A stretch of 64,000 bases of DNA from Umbilicaria muhlenbergii. Lineage: Eukaryota > Ascomycota > Lecanoromycetes > Umbilicariales > Umbilicariaceae. A program made the position numbers and the translations under genes. The DNA lies in contig KK106982.1 of the NCBI GenBank assembly GCA_000611775.1, positions 6,930,285 through 6,994,284 of the forward strand, in the 5' to 3' direction. Below are positions 44,483 through 56,269 of the stretch, in pieces. Below the pieces are notes generated by a model. That model searched no databases and was not told the origin of the DNA. It worked only from the letters and a program-made list of their open reading frames with translations. The first letter of the stretch is position 1; every line of letters begins with the position of its first letter.

Positions 44483-46168
44483 TTTTTCGTTCCGGGCTCT
44501 ACTCGTCTCATCGCAAGATCCGCCCCGGTGGAATTGCTGGCTCACACCACGTAATCCTAGATTACCACTTCTTGGACTAGTATGAAGTAATATACAAGAT
44601 GTCAGAATTGTAAGCTGTCTGCTGGCCGCTCAGCGTTCCATGAAATGTTTGCCAGTGCTCTCCTCAGCCTTGCCCTGGAAGCCCCTTACCTCATCCATGT
44701 CTTTGAGACCCCGGCTCCTCGCGTATAATCATATTTTACACTTGATCTACTTGTCTCTTGTGAGACCTCAACCTTGCGGGATTTAGTGAGTTGGCTGCAT
44801 AGCCGAGACCGCGTCATACGAAGAGTTGCAAGTGATCAAAGATAACTGTATCTGGGCCACAGCGTATCTAAGGGGTCTATGAATAGAAACAGGCTTATAT
44901 AATCAGCCACTTGTAGTGCTGGCAAAAGTTGCCTCAGCTAGCTCAGACCTCATTCCGAAAAGGCTTGCTAGCGCGCACCACCCTGACAAAATCATGGAGT
45001 TAACCTGTTCAGATAGCTTTTCTTCATAGGGTCTGAGCGCGTTATTGATAATTACAGGTTGATATCACTTCCAGACATGTAATTTAAGTTTAGTGCAATG
45101 CTCAGATATTTCTGCTGTGTACATCTGAGAAATACTTGTTTTCTGTTTAATAATCAAAAACATAAACAAACTTCTCACATGTTAAGAACTTATCTTTTTA
45201 CACTTATTTTCTATCACTGCTCTGCTGCCTTTTCTGCTGTCTTTTCTACTGTTTTTGCTGCTGTTTTCTCTGCTGTTTTCTGCGCGCGCAAGTTTTGTGC
45301 ATGTTATGCATATCACTATGCAGAAGTTATACAAAATCTCTACATTTTCATCACACAGAAGATTCAGTGCTAAGGACTTTTATATAACTTAGTCTGAAGG
45401 CTGCTATCAATGAGTTTAAATGATGAAGCAATTTTGAGAGAGTGTGATCATCTAGTTTTAAGATATAAGATCACTGTTTTAAACTGAAAAGTGCACTCTG
45501 TGAAGACTTAAGAAACTGTTTAATAACAAGACACTTTTTTAAAATACTGACTACAGCATTAAATAAAGCAGTCATTATATAATTTATTACAGTTGTAATA
45601 TTGAATAACAAAATTGTGGTTGATTTTGTGTGATTGTTGTGCCTTCACGACTTGAGATTTTGACATAAAGCGTTTTCTATATACAGTCATAATGAGTATG
45701 TGTACAGCTAAATGAAGCATTTTCTGGCCTGTTTGTAGAATTACGCCCTCAGACCCTCCCCGGAAAATGCACACAGTCAGCGTTTGTAGCTAATCCCAAA
45801 GGGCATTAGGGCCCAGCTAGTCCTAGCTGAGGCAGGGGGGTCTGAGGCAAGGCAAAAGTTCGCCTCATTACGCGACCCCCAGCACACACCGATAAACGTG
45901 GTTCAGCCCAAAGCGAATTGCGGCGTTCAGGAATAGTATTGCACAATTCTAGCACTGCTGTCTATCCTCTTGCTGGTACTCGTCGCCTTTGTTAGCAGCC
46001 AGCAAGGAGAAGAACACGTCTCCTGCTCAACGGGCTGTGAATCCCGAGGTTCTGTGACCGTCGAAGTTCTCTCTTTCTGCCTCAGTATCAGACTCTTCAG
46101 CAACGCATTGTTCCTGCTTTAAAGCTCCAGGGACTGCTTCTATTTGAAACTGTACGGCCTATTTAACT
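44483..46168. other. spacer with AT-rich tract (about 44900-45780)
   Basis: GC falls sharply from about 45080 to 45780, with TTTT-rich text and a CTGTTTTCTGCTGT repeat near 45222-45290 that yields a Phe/Ala/Val-rich chance frame. No coding domain. It is probably old decayed repeat DNA. GC recovers by 45800, and the mannosidase promoter lies in 45900-46168. Confidence 0.5.
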
Positions 46169-48176
46169 ATGGCCGGCATCCGGGTATCTCGTCGCATGTG
46201 GGTGTTTGCTTTACTGGCACTCTCTGCTGTGTATCAGTTCATCTCAAGGCGTCCCTCTGCCGCTCCAGATCTTTTAGAGAGACCTATCTCTCTGGACTCA
46301 GAGACACAATATGGACTGGGCAAAGGCAGACTAGAAGTGCCACCTGGCGAGGCAGTTCCGTCGACACGCCATTGGGCAAAGCCGTCGACGCATTTCCCTG
46401 TGCACAGCACCATTGCTCTTCCCTCCGGCAAGCCTCCGTATATTGCAAAGATACAGCATAACTTTCCTCCAGAAAGTGAACTGATGAAGACTAAGCGTGA
46501 GATGAGGCTGGATGTGATCCAGACGACATTCAAGAGGTCGTGGCTTGCTTATCGAAACAAAGCATGGAAGCATGATGAGCTATCCCCAGTGTCTGGCTCT
46601 TTTAAAGATCCGTTCAATGGCTGGGGAGCAACATTGATCGACACTTTGGACACCTTGTATATCATGAACTTGAGGGACGAGTTCCTAGAAGCGATCAATG
46701 CGGTGAAGGAAATAGATTTCACAACGAGTATCCGCCGAGACATACCTCTTTTTGAGACTACGATCAGGTACCTTGGCGGGCTTCTGGGCGCCTATGATAT
46801 CAGTGGAGCGAAACATGCAATCCTTCTTGAAAAGGCCATTGAGATCGCAGAAATACTCATGGGTGCTTTCGATACGCCAAATCATATGCCTGTAACGTAC
46901 TATCTGTGGGACCCGTAAGTCAAGATTCCGGAATTGTTTGTATAGAGACTAAAGCATATACAGAGCTTCTACATCGCAGCGGCAACGTGCTAAATCTCAC
47001 CTTGTCTTAGCAGAGCTAGGGTCCTTATCTCTCGAGTTTACTCGGCTGGCGCAGCTTACCAACGAATCAAAGTACTATGACGCGGTGGCTCGAATCACTG
47101 ACGAGTTGGAGAAGTGGCAGATGGGCACAACCCTACCGGGAATGTGGCCCGTCTATGTTGATGCCTCTGGGTGCAGCAAAGCCGGTAAAAGTACAGATTG
47201 CAAGCTTGAAGGTCTGCGATCTTCGGCTGGAACCGGAGAAGATATCTTTACATTAGGTGGCAGATCTGATTCTGTTTACGAGTATCTTCCCAAGGTAGGT
47301 CTGTTTTCACGTTTAACTGGAAACAGTCACTAAGAATCTCTTCAGGAGTACTTACTGCTTGGTGGGCTACGTACGCAGTACCGGACCATATACGAGCAAG
47401 CGATGAAGGTGATCAAGGAGAAATTGATATTCAGACCTATGATAAGAGAAGCCGCGAACATTCTTGTTGCTGGATCTCTTGCAGTCAAGAAAGACTCACA
47501 TAAAGGTATTCAGGGTGATAGCACATTTGTCTCACATAACACCCATCTTACCTGCTTCGCCGGGGGTATGGTGGCAATGGGCGCTAGGATTTTCGGACGT
47601 GAGGATGATTTGTCCATTGCAACAAGGCTTACTGATGGCTGCATCTGGGCGTACAATGCCACCGCAACAGGGATCATGCCAGAAGAGTATCTCCACGTCC
47701 CTTGTCCCAGCATCGGGCCGTGCCCATGGGATGAGACATTGTGGCGAGAAGCTCTTGGACCTCGCATGAAGGACGATCTCCCGCCAGGAATGGCTGAAAT
47801 AAATAGAAAGCGCTACATCCTCCGACCAGAAGCGATTGAATCGGTCTTCTATCTCTACCGTATCAATGGAGATGAACAATGGCGCGAACAAGGGTGGAGG
47901 ATGTTCAACGCAATTGAAGCTGCAACGAAGACAGAGTTTGGCAACTCTGCTATTGAAGACGTTACTGTAAAAGACCCGGCGAAGACGGACATAATGCAGA
48001 GTTTCTGGACTGCAGAGACTTTGAAGTATTTCTGGCTTCTGTTTAGCACTCCAGACATTGTTAGTCTGGATGACTATGTACTGTGAGTCAATGAATCCGT
48101 CCATCAGTGCTAAGGAAAGGTACTGAAATCAATACATAGCAACACTGAGGCACATCCATTCTTGCGACCCAAGTAG
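46169..48176 (+). CDS. class I alpha-1,2-mannosidase (GH47), 616 aa
   Basis: Exons 46169-46914, 46964-47294, 47346-48082 and a 37-base last exon 48140-48176; introns of 49, 51 and 57 bases. It is a type II membrane protein: a short basic cytosolic lead, an anchor (MWVFALLALSAVYQFI), a stem, then the (alpha/alpha)7 barrel. Family blocks are in order: TFKRSWLAYRNKAWKHDELS, FNGWGATLIDTLDTLYIMNL, FETTIRYLGGLLGAYDISG, GGRSDSVYEYLPK, HNTHLTCFAGGM, RYILRPEAIESVFYLYRI, and SFWTAETLKYFWLLFS. The final exon supplies NTEAHPFLRPK, whose Thr-Glu-Ala-His is conserved near the calcium-binding site. The enzyme trims Man from N-glycans in the ER/Golgi. The tiny last exon is easily missed by gene finders; without it the family's C-terminal calcium-site residues are lost. 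Confidence 0.92.
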
Positions 48177-48801
48177 TTTGAAGATCTGTGATAGTGATAT
48201 AGCGTCTGCAGTTTCTACCAGAGAGCTTTGAAGAACTCTTGTTGATTTGCGCTTTTGTTACAGGTGACTGACAGTTCAGGCCTTCAACACACTTTTTGTC
48301 AGGCGTGCGCGCGCGCTGTGATGCTGACACAGCGTAGTATCATTTAAAGGCTATATTGGAAGGGCAGACTGAGAGGTTTATCATAATAATCTTTTAACTC
48401 AGTGATTGCGTGATGTTCACTATGCTAATGTCTGGTCAGGCGCCCGCCGGGCAGCCATAGCTGAGCAGCCACTATTAGGTGAATAGCACTAAGGAATGAT
48501 GATTTAGCTATTTCCTTGACATTGATCCTTACTTGAAACGTAATGCACAAGGAGAAAAGCTCTTGTGCACTGAGGGTTAACTAGATACTGCTTCACTAAA
48601 ATTCACGCTAAACTCCTTTGAGAACAACAATCAATTTTAACAACTTTTAAGGCTCATATGTCTTGAAGTTGTGATAGAAGCTTTGTCAGACACCTTGTTA
48701 AGCCATAAGCTAAACTCATGTGTGTGAAAAGGATTGATTTCTCTAGAAGCTCCTAGGAGCCACCTAAATACTACCTAAAGCTAGAATGGTACTAGGCCTA
48801 A
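48177..48801. other. AT-rich spacer left of the retroelement nest
   Basis: GC declines steadily from 48350. A GCGCGCGC-like run lies near 48308. No gene; probably old repeat sequence. Confidence 0.5.
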
Positions 48802-49196
48802 TGTTAAGGCTCCCACACTATAGTACTAGCGAAGTACGCAGTGCGAGCGTACACGCGGTACTGCTCACCTTGCTCACCTTGCTCACCTAGGTGAGCACGC
48901 TGAGCACAAAGTGTTACACTGTGTTGCTCACCCTGCTCGACGCAGTGAGCATGATGAGCATGCTGAGCACATGAGTCTCCTATAGTCTATATAATCACAG
49001 GTAGATCCGTAGTTAGGAGCTCATGCTCAACTCATGTGTCAAATGCAATCTCTTAGGTCTATGACTATTAGTTCCCTCACTTGATCTTAACCCTAAGGTC
49101 ATATAGTTCATTGAACCTTGTCTAGTTCATTGAATCATACCTTGTAGTTCACTGAACAACAGTATTACTTCAGTCACTATGACATCACCTGTTACA
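48802..49196 (+). repeat. 5' LTR of the first Gypsy element
   Basis: 395 bases. The U3 part has three GCTCACCTT units and an inverted GTGAGCAC-rich stretch. It still holds roughly ten CpG sites, while the 3' LTR has none. Confidence 0.9.
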
Positions 49197-50287
49197 CTTT
49201 GAGCATCAACTTACAGGGTATCAGTCATGCAATGAACTGACTCACTGATCTCAAGATGTTTAAATCCTTCAACAGAGAAGAATCAGTCATTGAACATTCC
49301 TCTGACAAAGTAGTCTGAGTTAAGATCCTGTTATCAGATAAGTTTCTTGATGAGAGAAGATTGCTAAACTTGTTTCTCACTCAGCTTGACATGTACCTGC
49401 AATTCAACAAGACTCTATTTATTTCAGAATCAGAGAAAGTGTTGTTCATCTTCTCATTCCTGAGGTTGAATGCTTTGAATTGATTTGAACCTATCCTCTG
49501 AGATTACCTTGACAACAAGGCTGAAGATCAGGATGACTTGATTAACAAGATCTTTCATGACTTAAAGGAGTTCAAGAAGCAGATAAGAATAATGTTTAAA
49601 ACAGTTGATGAAAAAAGAACAGTGAAGTGAAAGATCTGCAACATTCAGCAGAAAAAAGCAGCTGCTATATATGCAGCAAACTTTCAGAGACTCACCTCAC
49701 ATATGAATTGAGATGATATTGCTTTGACAGCGCAATATTACAAGGGACTGAAAGATGTGATGAAGAATGAAATCTTTAAGGTTGAATGCTCTGTCATGCT
49801 TTCAGAAATGATTAAATGATTGATCATCATCAACAACTGAGCTTATGAATGAAGTTTAAAAAAGAGTCATAAGATTCTCATACCTTGAAGGGCTGAGAAG
49901 AATCATGAGCATCAGTACAATAATCAACCTTATTATGAACCTCAACTCATGAAAATTGATGCTGTTACTTGAGTGAATTAATTCCAGTGAGGGAAAGGAC
50001 CTGGGAAGAACTCAGAAAAGAAAAAGAAGCCTCACAGAAACAATTGCTATAACTGCAAGAAGTTAAAACATTTTGCTTGTAACTGTTAAATCTCAGGAAA
50101 GATCATTCAATCAAAGAAAACATATGCAGTCATGCAAGAAGTAAAGATCAAAGTTAATCATAACATTATGTCTTGAACAGTATGTTATGATGATGACTGT
50201 TGCACTCATCAGAGTGATAAAGATGGCTCTGAATGATTTTCATGTTAACTTAAGAAGATAAGAGAATATGTCATGATCTTTCACTGA

Positions 50288-50720
50288 TGTAACAGGTGGT
50301 GTCGTAGTGACGGAGATAATACAATCATTCAATGAACTATATCAACGTTCATCTAATCACGGCGCTTGGTTCAATGAACTACTGATCACATGTAGACTTG
50401 AATAAGCTAGAAGGTGATAGACCTATGAGATTGCATTTGATACATGAGTTGAGCACAAGCTCCTAACTATGAATCTACCTGTGATTATATAGTACTCTAG
50501 GAGACTCATGTGTGACTGTACTGCTCTGTGTGTGTAATCTTACTGCTCAGGGTGCTCATGCCCTGAGCATCATGAGCAGTTGAGTGCTCAAGGTGCTCAT
50601 GCCCTGAGCATCATGAGTAATTGAGTGCTCAAGGTGCTCATGTCCTGAGCATCATGAGCAGTACCACATGTACACCTGCTACATGTACTCAACAGGTATC
50701 ATCTAGCGAGAGGTGTAACA
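50288..50720 (-). mobile_element. nested solo LTR, Gypsy family, inverted
   Basis: 433 bases from TGTAACAGG to GGTGTAACA, flanked on both sides by the same five bases ACTGA, a target-site duplication. Read on the minus strand it is related to the host element's LTR (shared TATATAATCACAGGTAGAT and AACTCATGTATCAAATG) but has its own U3 with three tandem copies of a unit containing CTCATGATGCTCAGGGCATG. It retains several CpG sites, so it looks younger or less exposed to decay than the surrounding element. It is inserted between the gag and protease regions. Confidence 0.88.
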
Positions 50721-53700
50721 ACTGAGACCTCATCACAGACGTGGAAAAACATCAAGTTAAGTGAAAACAATCTAATCAAGAAGGTAATTACATTAACAGT
50801 GATGATATGATATCCTCATCTAGTGAGAAGAAAGACTTCATGAAAGTAATAAACTCTGATGATTCAGAAGAAATCATCAAGAAGGATGATGATATTTAAG
50901 CATTCACTCATGAAGAACAGTGACTGAAAACTTATGAAGAAGTATTTAAAATGCTGAAAGAATCTCCTGAGAATTACAAAAATCATGTAAGTCAGTTGCA
51001 GGAATGAATCCTGTGAACAATTAAGAACACATTCACTCAGAAAGATGAAATCAAGAATGTGAGTTATCAGAACATACTCAAGGAAACATCACTGAAAGAT
51101 TTAAAGTTCATCATGAAAGGAGGGTATGTTACCCTCAACAGAATACACATCTCAAGGAAATTATGCATGAAAGTTTGAGAACTTTAAAGTGAATACTTAA
51201 AACTGAACCTGATATGATACCTGGACAAGAAAGTCAACTCAAAGGATTTCAAGTATGTGAGAGAGAATCTGAGATTCCTCTCATTTAATTCAAAAAATTA
51301 AAGAGTCCTTCAGGTCAGAGGTCCTCAGAGATGCTTAAACTAAAGTCTTCAGAAGAGGTGATTGCTAAAGAAATCACTGTCACAGAAGATATGAGCAACT
51401 TTCATGTCTGAGTTAAAGTAAAAAGTCACTCAGTCAGACTGTTAATCAACAGTGACTGTACAAGGAATTTCTTGAATTCATGATTCATGAAGATGAATGA
51501 GATAGAAATTCAGAAAAAGTGAAATCCCTATTCACTTCAAGAGTTTGATGAAACCCTTATGAAACACAACAATAATCATGTGAATGAAGAAACCGTTCTG
51601 ACACTGATACAGATAAGTCAACACTGAGAGAAAATTAATTTCAACATTACAGAGCAGTCAGGAAGTGACATAGTTTTAAACATATCATGACTTCAACAGG
51701 TCAATCTGATGATTGATTAAGTCAAGAATGAGATATACTTCATCAAAGGCAGTATTTTTACAAAGTTATATTCAGTCTTACACTCACCTGAAGGAGTGAA
51801 AGTCTTCACTATGACAGCAGAAGAGATGCATGAGGAGTTAAAGAATCCTGATGCAAAGATACTGTGAACTAGGTGAGTTGATGATGACTGAGACTTTATT
51901 ATCAAGTTATTTATCCCTAAAGAATACAAAGACTTTGAAGAGTTGTTTACAGCAATAAAGAAACAGGACATTTTACTGAAATATTAAAAATGAAATCATG
52001 AAATCAAAATCATGAAAGAATGCAAACTGATGAAGCAACTCATATACTCATTGTCACCTCAGAAGTTAAATGCATTGTGAGAATATTTAAAGAAGAACTT
52101 ATGAAAAGGATTCATTCAAGAATCTTAATCTTCAGCAGAATATCTGATATTGTTTGTCTTAAAATCTGATGAATCATTGAGGTTGTGTGTTGACTACAGG
52201 GCACTAAACAACATAATGATAAAAAACAGTTACTCACTGCTGCTCATGTCAGAACTGCAGGACAGATTTCAGAGAATGTAATGATTCATGAAGTTCAACA
52301 TCTCAGGAGCATTCAATCAGATATGAATAAAAGAAGATGATGAATGAAAAACAGCATTTTGAACATGCTCAGGGCTGTATGAATACTTGATAATGTCATT
52401 CAGATTAATCAACGCCCCTGTAACCTTTCAGGCTTTTATCAATAATGTTTTATGATAATATTTAAACCAGTTCATGATCATCTACCTCAATGACATACTG
52501 ATGTACTCAAAAATGAAAGAGCAACACATCAAACATGTTCAGAAAGTTCTACAAGTGTTAAAGGATGCTGACTTGTGAGTTAAGCCTGAGAAGAGTCTTT
52601 TTCATGTTAAAGAAGTTCAGTTCCTTGAATTTATCATCACACTGAAAGGTCTATGAATGAACTTAAAAAAAATTAATTTTATGATTGAATGATCAGTTCT
52701 GATAAGCATCAAGGAAGTACAATTCTTCCTAAGCTTTACAAACTTCTATAAAAAGTTTATTGAGAAATATTTTAAAATCACAGCACCTTTAACAGAGTTG
52801 ATAAAGAAAGACTGAAAGTTTGTTTAATTTATCAAAGCACAGAAATCCTTCAAAGAGCTGAAGAAGTGCTTCACATCACAATCAATTCTCATGAGTTTCA
52901 ACCCTGAGAAATTTATTACGCTTGAGACAGACGCATCAGACGGAGCTATAAAAGCATGCATTAATCAGTCAGATGATAAGAGACGTCTGTGATCAGTAGC
53001 TTACTACTCATGAAAGCTTTTAAGTGCTGAACAGAGTTACAAGATACATGACAAGGAGCTGTTAACTACTGTTGATGCATTTAAGCAATGACATGTATAT
53101 CTTGAAGGATTAAAGCATGAGGTTCAGATGTATTCAGATCATAAGAATCTGTTATACTTTACAACAATGAAGGTCTTAAATCAGAGACAAGTTCATTGAT
53201 CAGAAGAATTGTCACAGTACAACTTCAAGATTCATTATTAAAAAAGATCAGAGAATGTCAAAGCAGACACTCTCAGCAGATGAGCTGATTATTTATAAGA
53301 AAAATCAGTCATGAATCAAGTTATCCTCTGAGAGAATGAGCAAGGTAGGATAACCTACAATTGAGAAGTCAACTTTATGATAAAAGTTGAAGACAACATT
53401 TTCAAGAAACAAGTTCAAAAAGTGTTAAAGAATGACAAGTTAGCACAACAGGTTCTTCAGAATATTAATGATCATGAAAGCTTCAAAGAGCAAGAAGGTC
53501 TCTTACTTTTTTAAGACTTAATCTATATCTCAGTCAGCTTAAGAGAAGCACTGATAGAAGAAAGTCATTTCAGCAAGATGAATGATCATCAAGGAATCAA
53601 CAAAACAGTGAAATGACTCATTAAAATGTATTATTTCTCATGCATGAGGAAAAAAGTTGAAGAGATCATTTAAAAATGTGACACATGCTGAAAAAACAAA

Positions 53701-54820
53701 GCTGAGTGACATAAATCATATGAATTGTTGAAGTCATCATCAACATCATCATGATCATGATCAAGCATCACATTGAACTTCATAGTAAAGCTACCACAGT
53801 CAAAGGAATCACTGATGAAAGTGTTTTATGATGCAATCCTCATAATAACAGATTAACTTATGAAGTATGAATACTTCATACCTTATAAGAAATCATCATC
53901 AGCAGAAGAATTAACATACATGTTTTTAAGAATCATAACAGTCAACCATGAGCTGCTGAAAGAAATAATCTCAGACAGAGATAAACTCTTCACTTTTAAG
54001 TTCTGAAAATCATTAGTGAATCAACTAGAGATTCATCATAAGCTGTTCACAGCATATCATCCTCAGATGAATGAGCAGACTGAATGATTAAATTAAACAC
54101 TGAAACAGTACTTGCAGTGCTATGTTAATTATTAATAAATCAATTGAGTAGAACTCTTACTGATAGCTCAGTTAACTTACAACACAGCAGCAACAGAATT
54201 CATGAAGGTATCATCATTTTACATTAATTACAGATTCAACTCACCTATGAATGAAGCAAGAGGGCTGAAAGTCATAACATAAAAAGTGAAAGTATGAGTG
54301 AACTGATTGAAGGACCTTCATAAAGAACTACAACAAGATATAAAATTTGCCTCAGAAAGATCAGTGATATATTACAACAAGAAAAAAGATAAGGGACTTA
54401 CTCTTGAAGAGAAGAGTAAAGTATACCTTTTACAACACAACATCAAGACAACATGATCAAGTAATAAATTAAATCACAAGAAGCTAAAACCTTTTCAGAT
54501 TGTGAAGAAGAAAGAAAGTGTCAATTATGAACTTGAACTTTCATCATTCATGTGAATACACTCAGTATTTCATGTATCTTTACTTGAATCAGCAGATCTA
54601 AAAACATCATTATAAACAAATTCATCAGAGATTAATCTGAAGAGTCAAGATGCTGAGTTCAAAGTAGAGGAAATCCTGAATCAACAGGAAGTTAATGAAG
54701 AACTTTGTTACTTAATTAAGTGAAAAGGGTACAACACAGCAGGAAACACATGAGAATCAGAAGAGAATCTTACTCATTATGCAGTGAAGCTACATCAGTT
54801 CTGACAACAGAACTCAGACC

Positions 54821-55145
54821 TCAAAGGTCATTCAACACTGAGAAGTTGAAAAGTTTAAAAGTAATGATTAAAGTTGAAGCTTCTGCTTGCTTACTCTTCT
54901 TCATCTTCAGCTCTTCAATGTTCATAAACTCATGAGAGATAAAGTCTTTCTGACAGTGTTGCAACAGTCTTTTCTGTTTGCACAAGTGAATTAACTTAAC
55001 TGATGCCTCAGCAATTATTTCCTCAGCAGCAGAAGTCTTTTCCTTCAGAGAAGTCAATTCAGCTTTCATCTTTTCTCAGTCAACAATATTAAAAGAGAGG
55101 TCACAGGACTTCTCAGTCTGAATGCAAGTAACACACTTTTCAGAA
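54821..55145 (-). other. antisense accessory frame of the first Gypsy element (fossil)
   Basis: On the strand opposite to gag-pol, between the chromodomain and the 3' LTR. The text has a CxxC...C cluster (KCVTCIQTEKSCDL) followed by an alpha-helical, charged segment (SLKEKTSAAEEIIAEA; LCKQKRLLQHC). The arrangement resembles small Cys-cluster plus coiled-coil proteins often annotated as hypothetical in other ascomycetes. The frame is broken. Confidence 0.5.
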
Positions 55146-55335
55146 TCATCACTCACATGATAATCTTTCACATCATCAACACATCACCTACATGATTGCA
55201 TGACAGAAGGAGTGAGGTTGAGTCTGTGAAAAAAATTATGACATCATTAAGAGGAGTTAGATTTCTTTTGCACTCAGAAAGAAGACATGAAGATGTTTAA
55301 GTTTTTAAGGATGAAAACCTTGAGGGAGAAGCTAG

Positions 55336-55730
55336 TGTTAAGGCTCTCACACTATAGTACTAGTGAAGTATACAGTGTGAGCATACACATGATATTGCTC
55401 ACCTTGCTCACCTTGCTCATTTAAGTGAGCATGCTGAGCATGAAGTGTTACATCATGTTGCTCACCCTGCTCAACACAGTGAGCATGATGAGCACACTGA
55501 GCACATGAGTTTTCTATAATTTATATAATCACAGGTAGATTTGTAGTTAGAAGCTCATGCTCAACTCATGTATCAAATGTAATCTCTTAAGTTTATGACT
55601 ACTAGTTTCCTCACTTGGTCTTAACTTTAAGGTTGTATAGTTCATTGAATCTTGTCTAGTTCATTGAATCATACCTTGTAGTTCATTGAATGACAATATT
55701 ACTTCAGTCACTACAACATCACCTGTTACA
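55336..55730 (+). repeat. 3' LTR of the first Gypsy element
   Basis: 395 bases, aligned end to end with the 5' LTR without gaps. By hand I count about 48 differences, all transitions, about 40 of them C or G in the 5' copy and T or A here. Confidence 0.9.
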
Positions 55731-56269
55731 TCTAATCAGGCAATAAGTGACTACATAAAGTAATAATGACTACATGAAGTAAGTGTGCCTGATGCTGTAA
55801 TAGTGCTCTCATGATAATAAAACAGCACTTCATGTTTTTCTGCTTCATTGATAATCCTCACCTCAGTCAGAGTTTTCTCTTCATGATTTATTCATAGTCC
55901 TCAATGAGATCAAGTGCATTGATGAGGTTTTTTGTTGTACATCACTGATCATGCTTCAAGTCATATCTCACTTATCAAGTGAGATACTGCATGAAGAAAC
56001 TGCAGCCTTTTTAAATTACATGCTTATTTAACAAGTGCTCAATTTCATGCTCCCCTTCACTGTCAACCTTAATGACAGATGAGTGAGTGAGTCAGAGTCT
56101 TCTAAATGAGTTCTCAGCTGATGATGATGCTGATTCAAGTATGATAATAGTGAAGACTGAATGAATCTTTCAAACAGGTGATATATTGAGTTTATAAGTT
56201 AATCTTTCAACTCAGCAGACAACTCTGAATGAGCTGATGAACTGCTGCTGTTATGATTATACCATGGCT
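55731..56269. other. AT-rich spacer between two Gypsy elements
   Basis: No coding text. Repeats of GACTACATRAAGTAA occur near 55750-55785. It may include the start of the second element's LTR or the remains of another repeat. Confidence 0.4.

Larger units (their letters stand above)
48802..55730 (+). mobile_element. Ty3/Gypsy chromovirus retrotransposon, decayed, with both LTRs
   Basis: A full-length element of about 6.5 kb without its nested insert. It has two 395-base LTRs (TGTTAAGG to CTGTTACA) and a 5-base target duplication, CCTAA on the left and TCTAA on the right, differing by one transition. Parts in order: gag about 49300-50280 with a CCHC zinc knuckle near 50050-50095; protease near 51400-51500; reverse transcriptase about 52050-52600; RNase H about 52900-53300; integrase about 53550-54250; chromodomain about 54690-54810. 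An antisense accessory frame (54821-55145) lies before the 3' LTR. It is broken, with many dozens of breaks, mostly from C-to-T/G-to-A decay. LTR divergence is about 12 percent, all transitions, so age cannot be read from it. Confidence 0.9.

Noticed and set aside
45098-45373. Phe/Ala/Val-rich 91-codon frame
   Set aside because: Generated by a CTGTTTTCTGCTGT repeat in AT-rich DNA.
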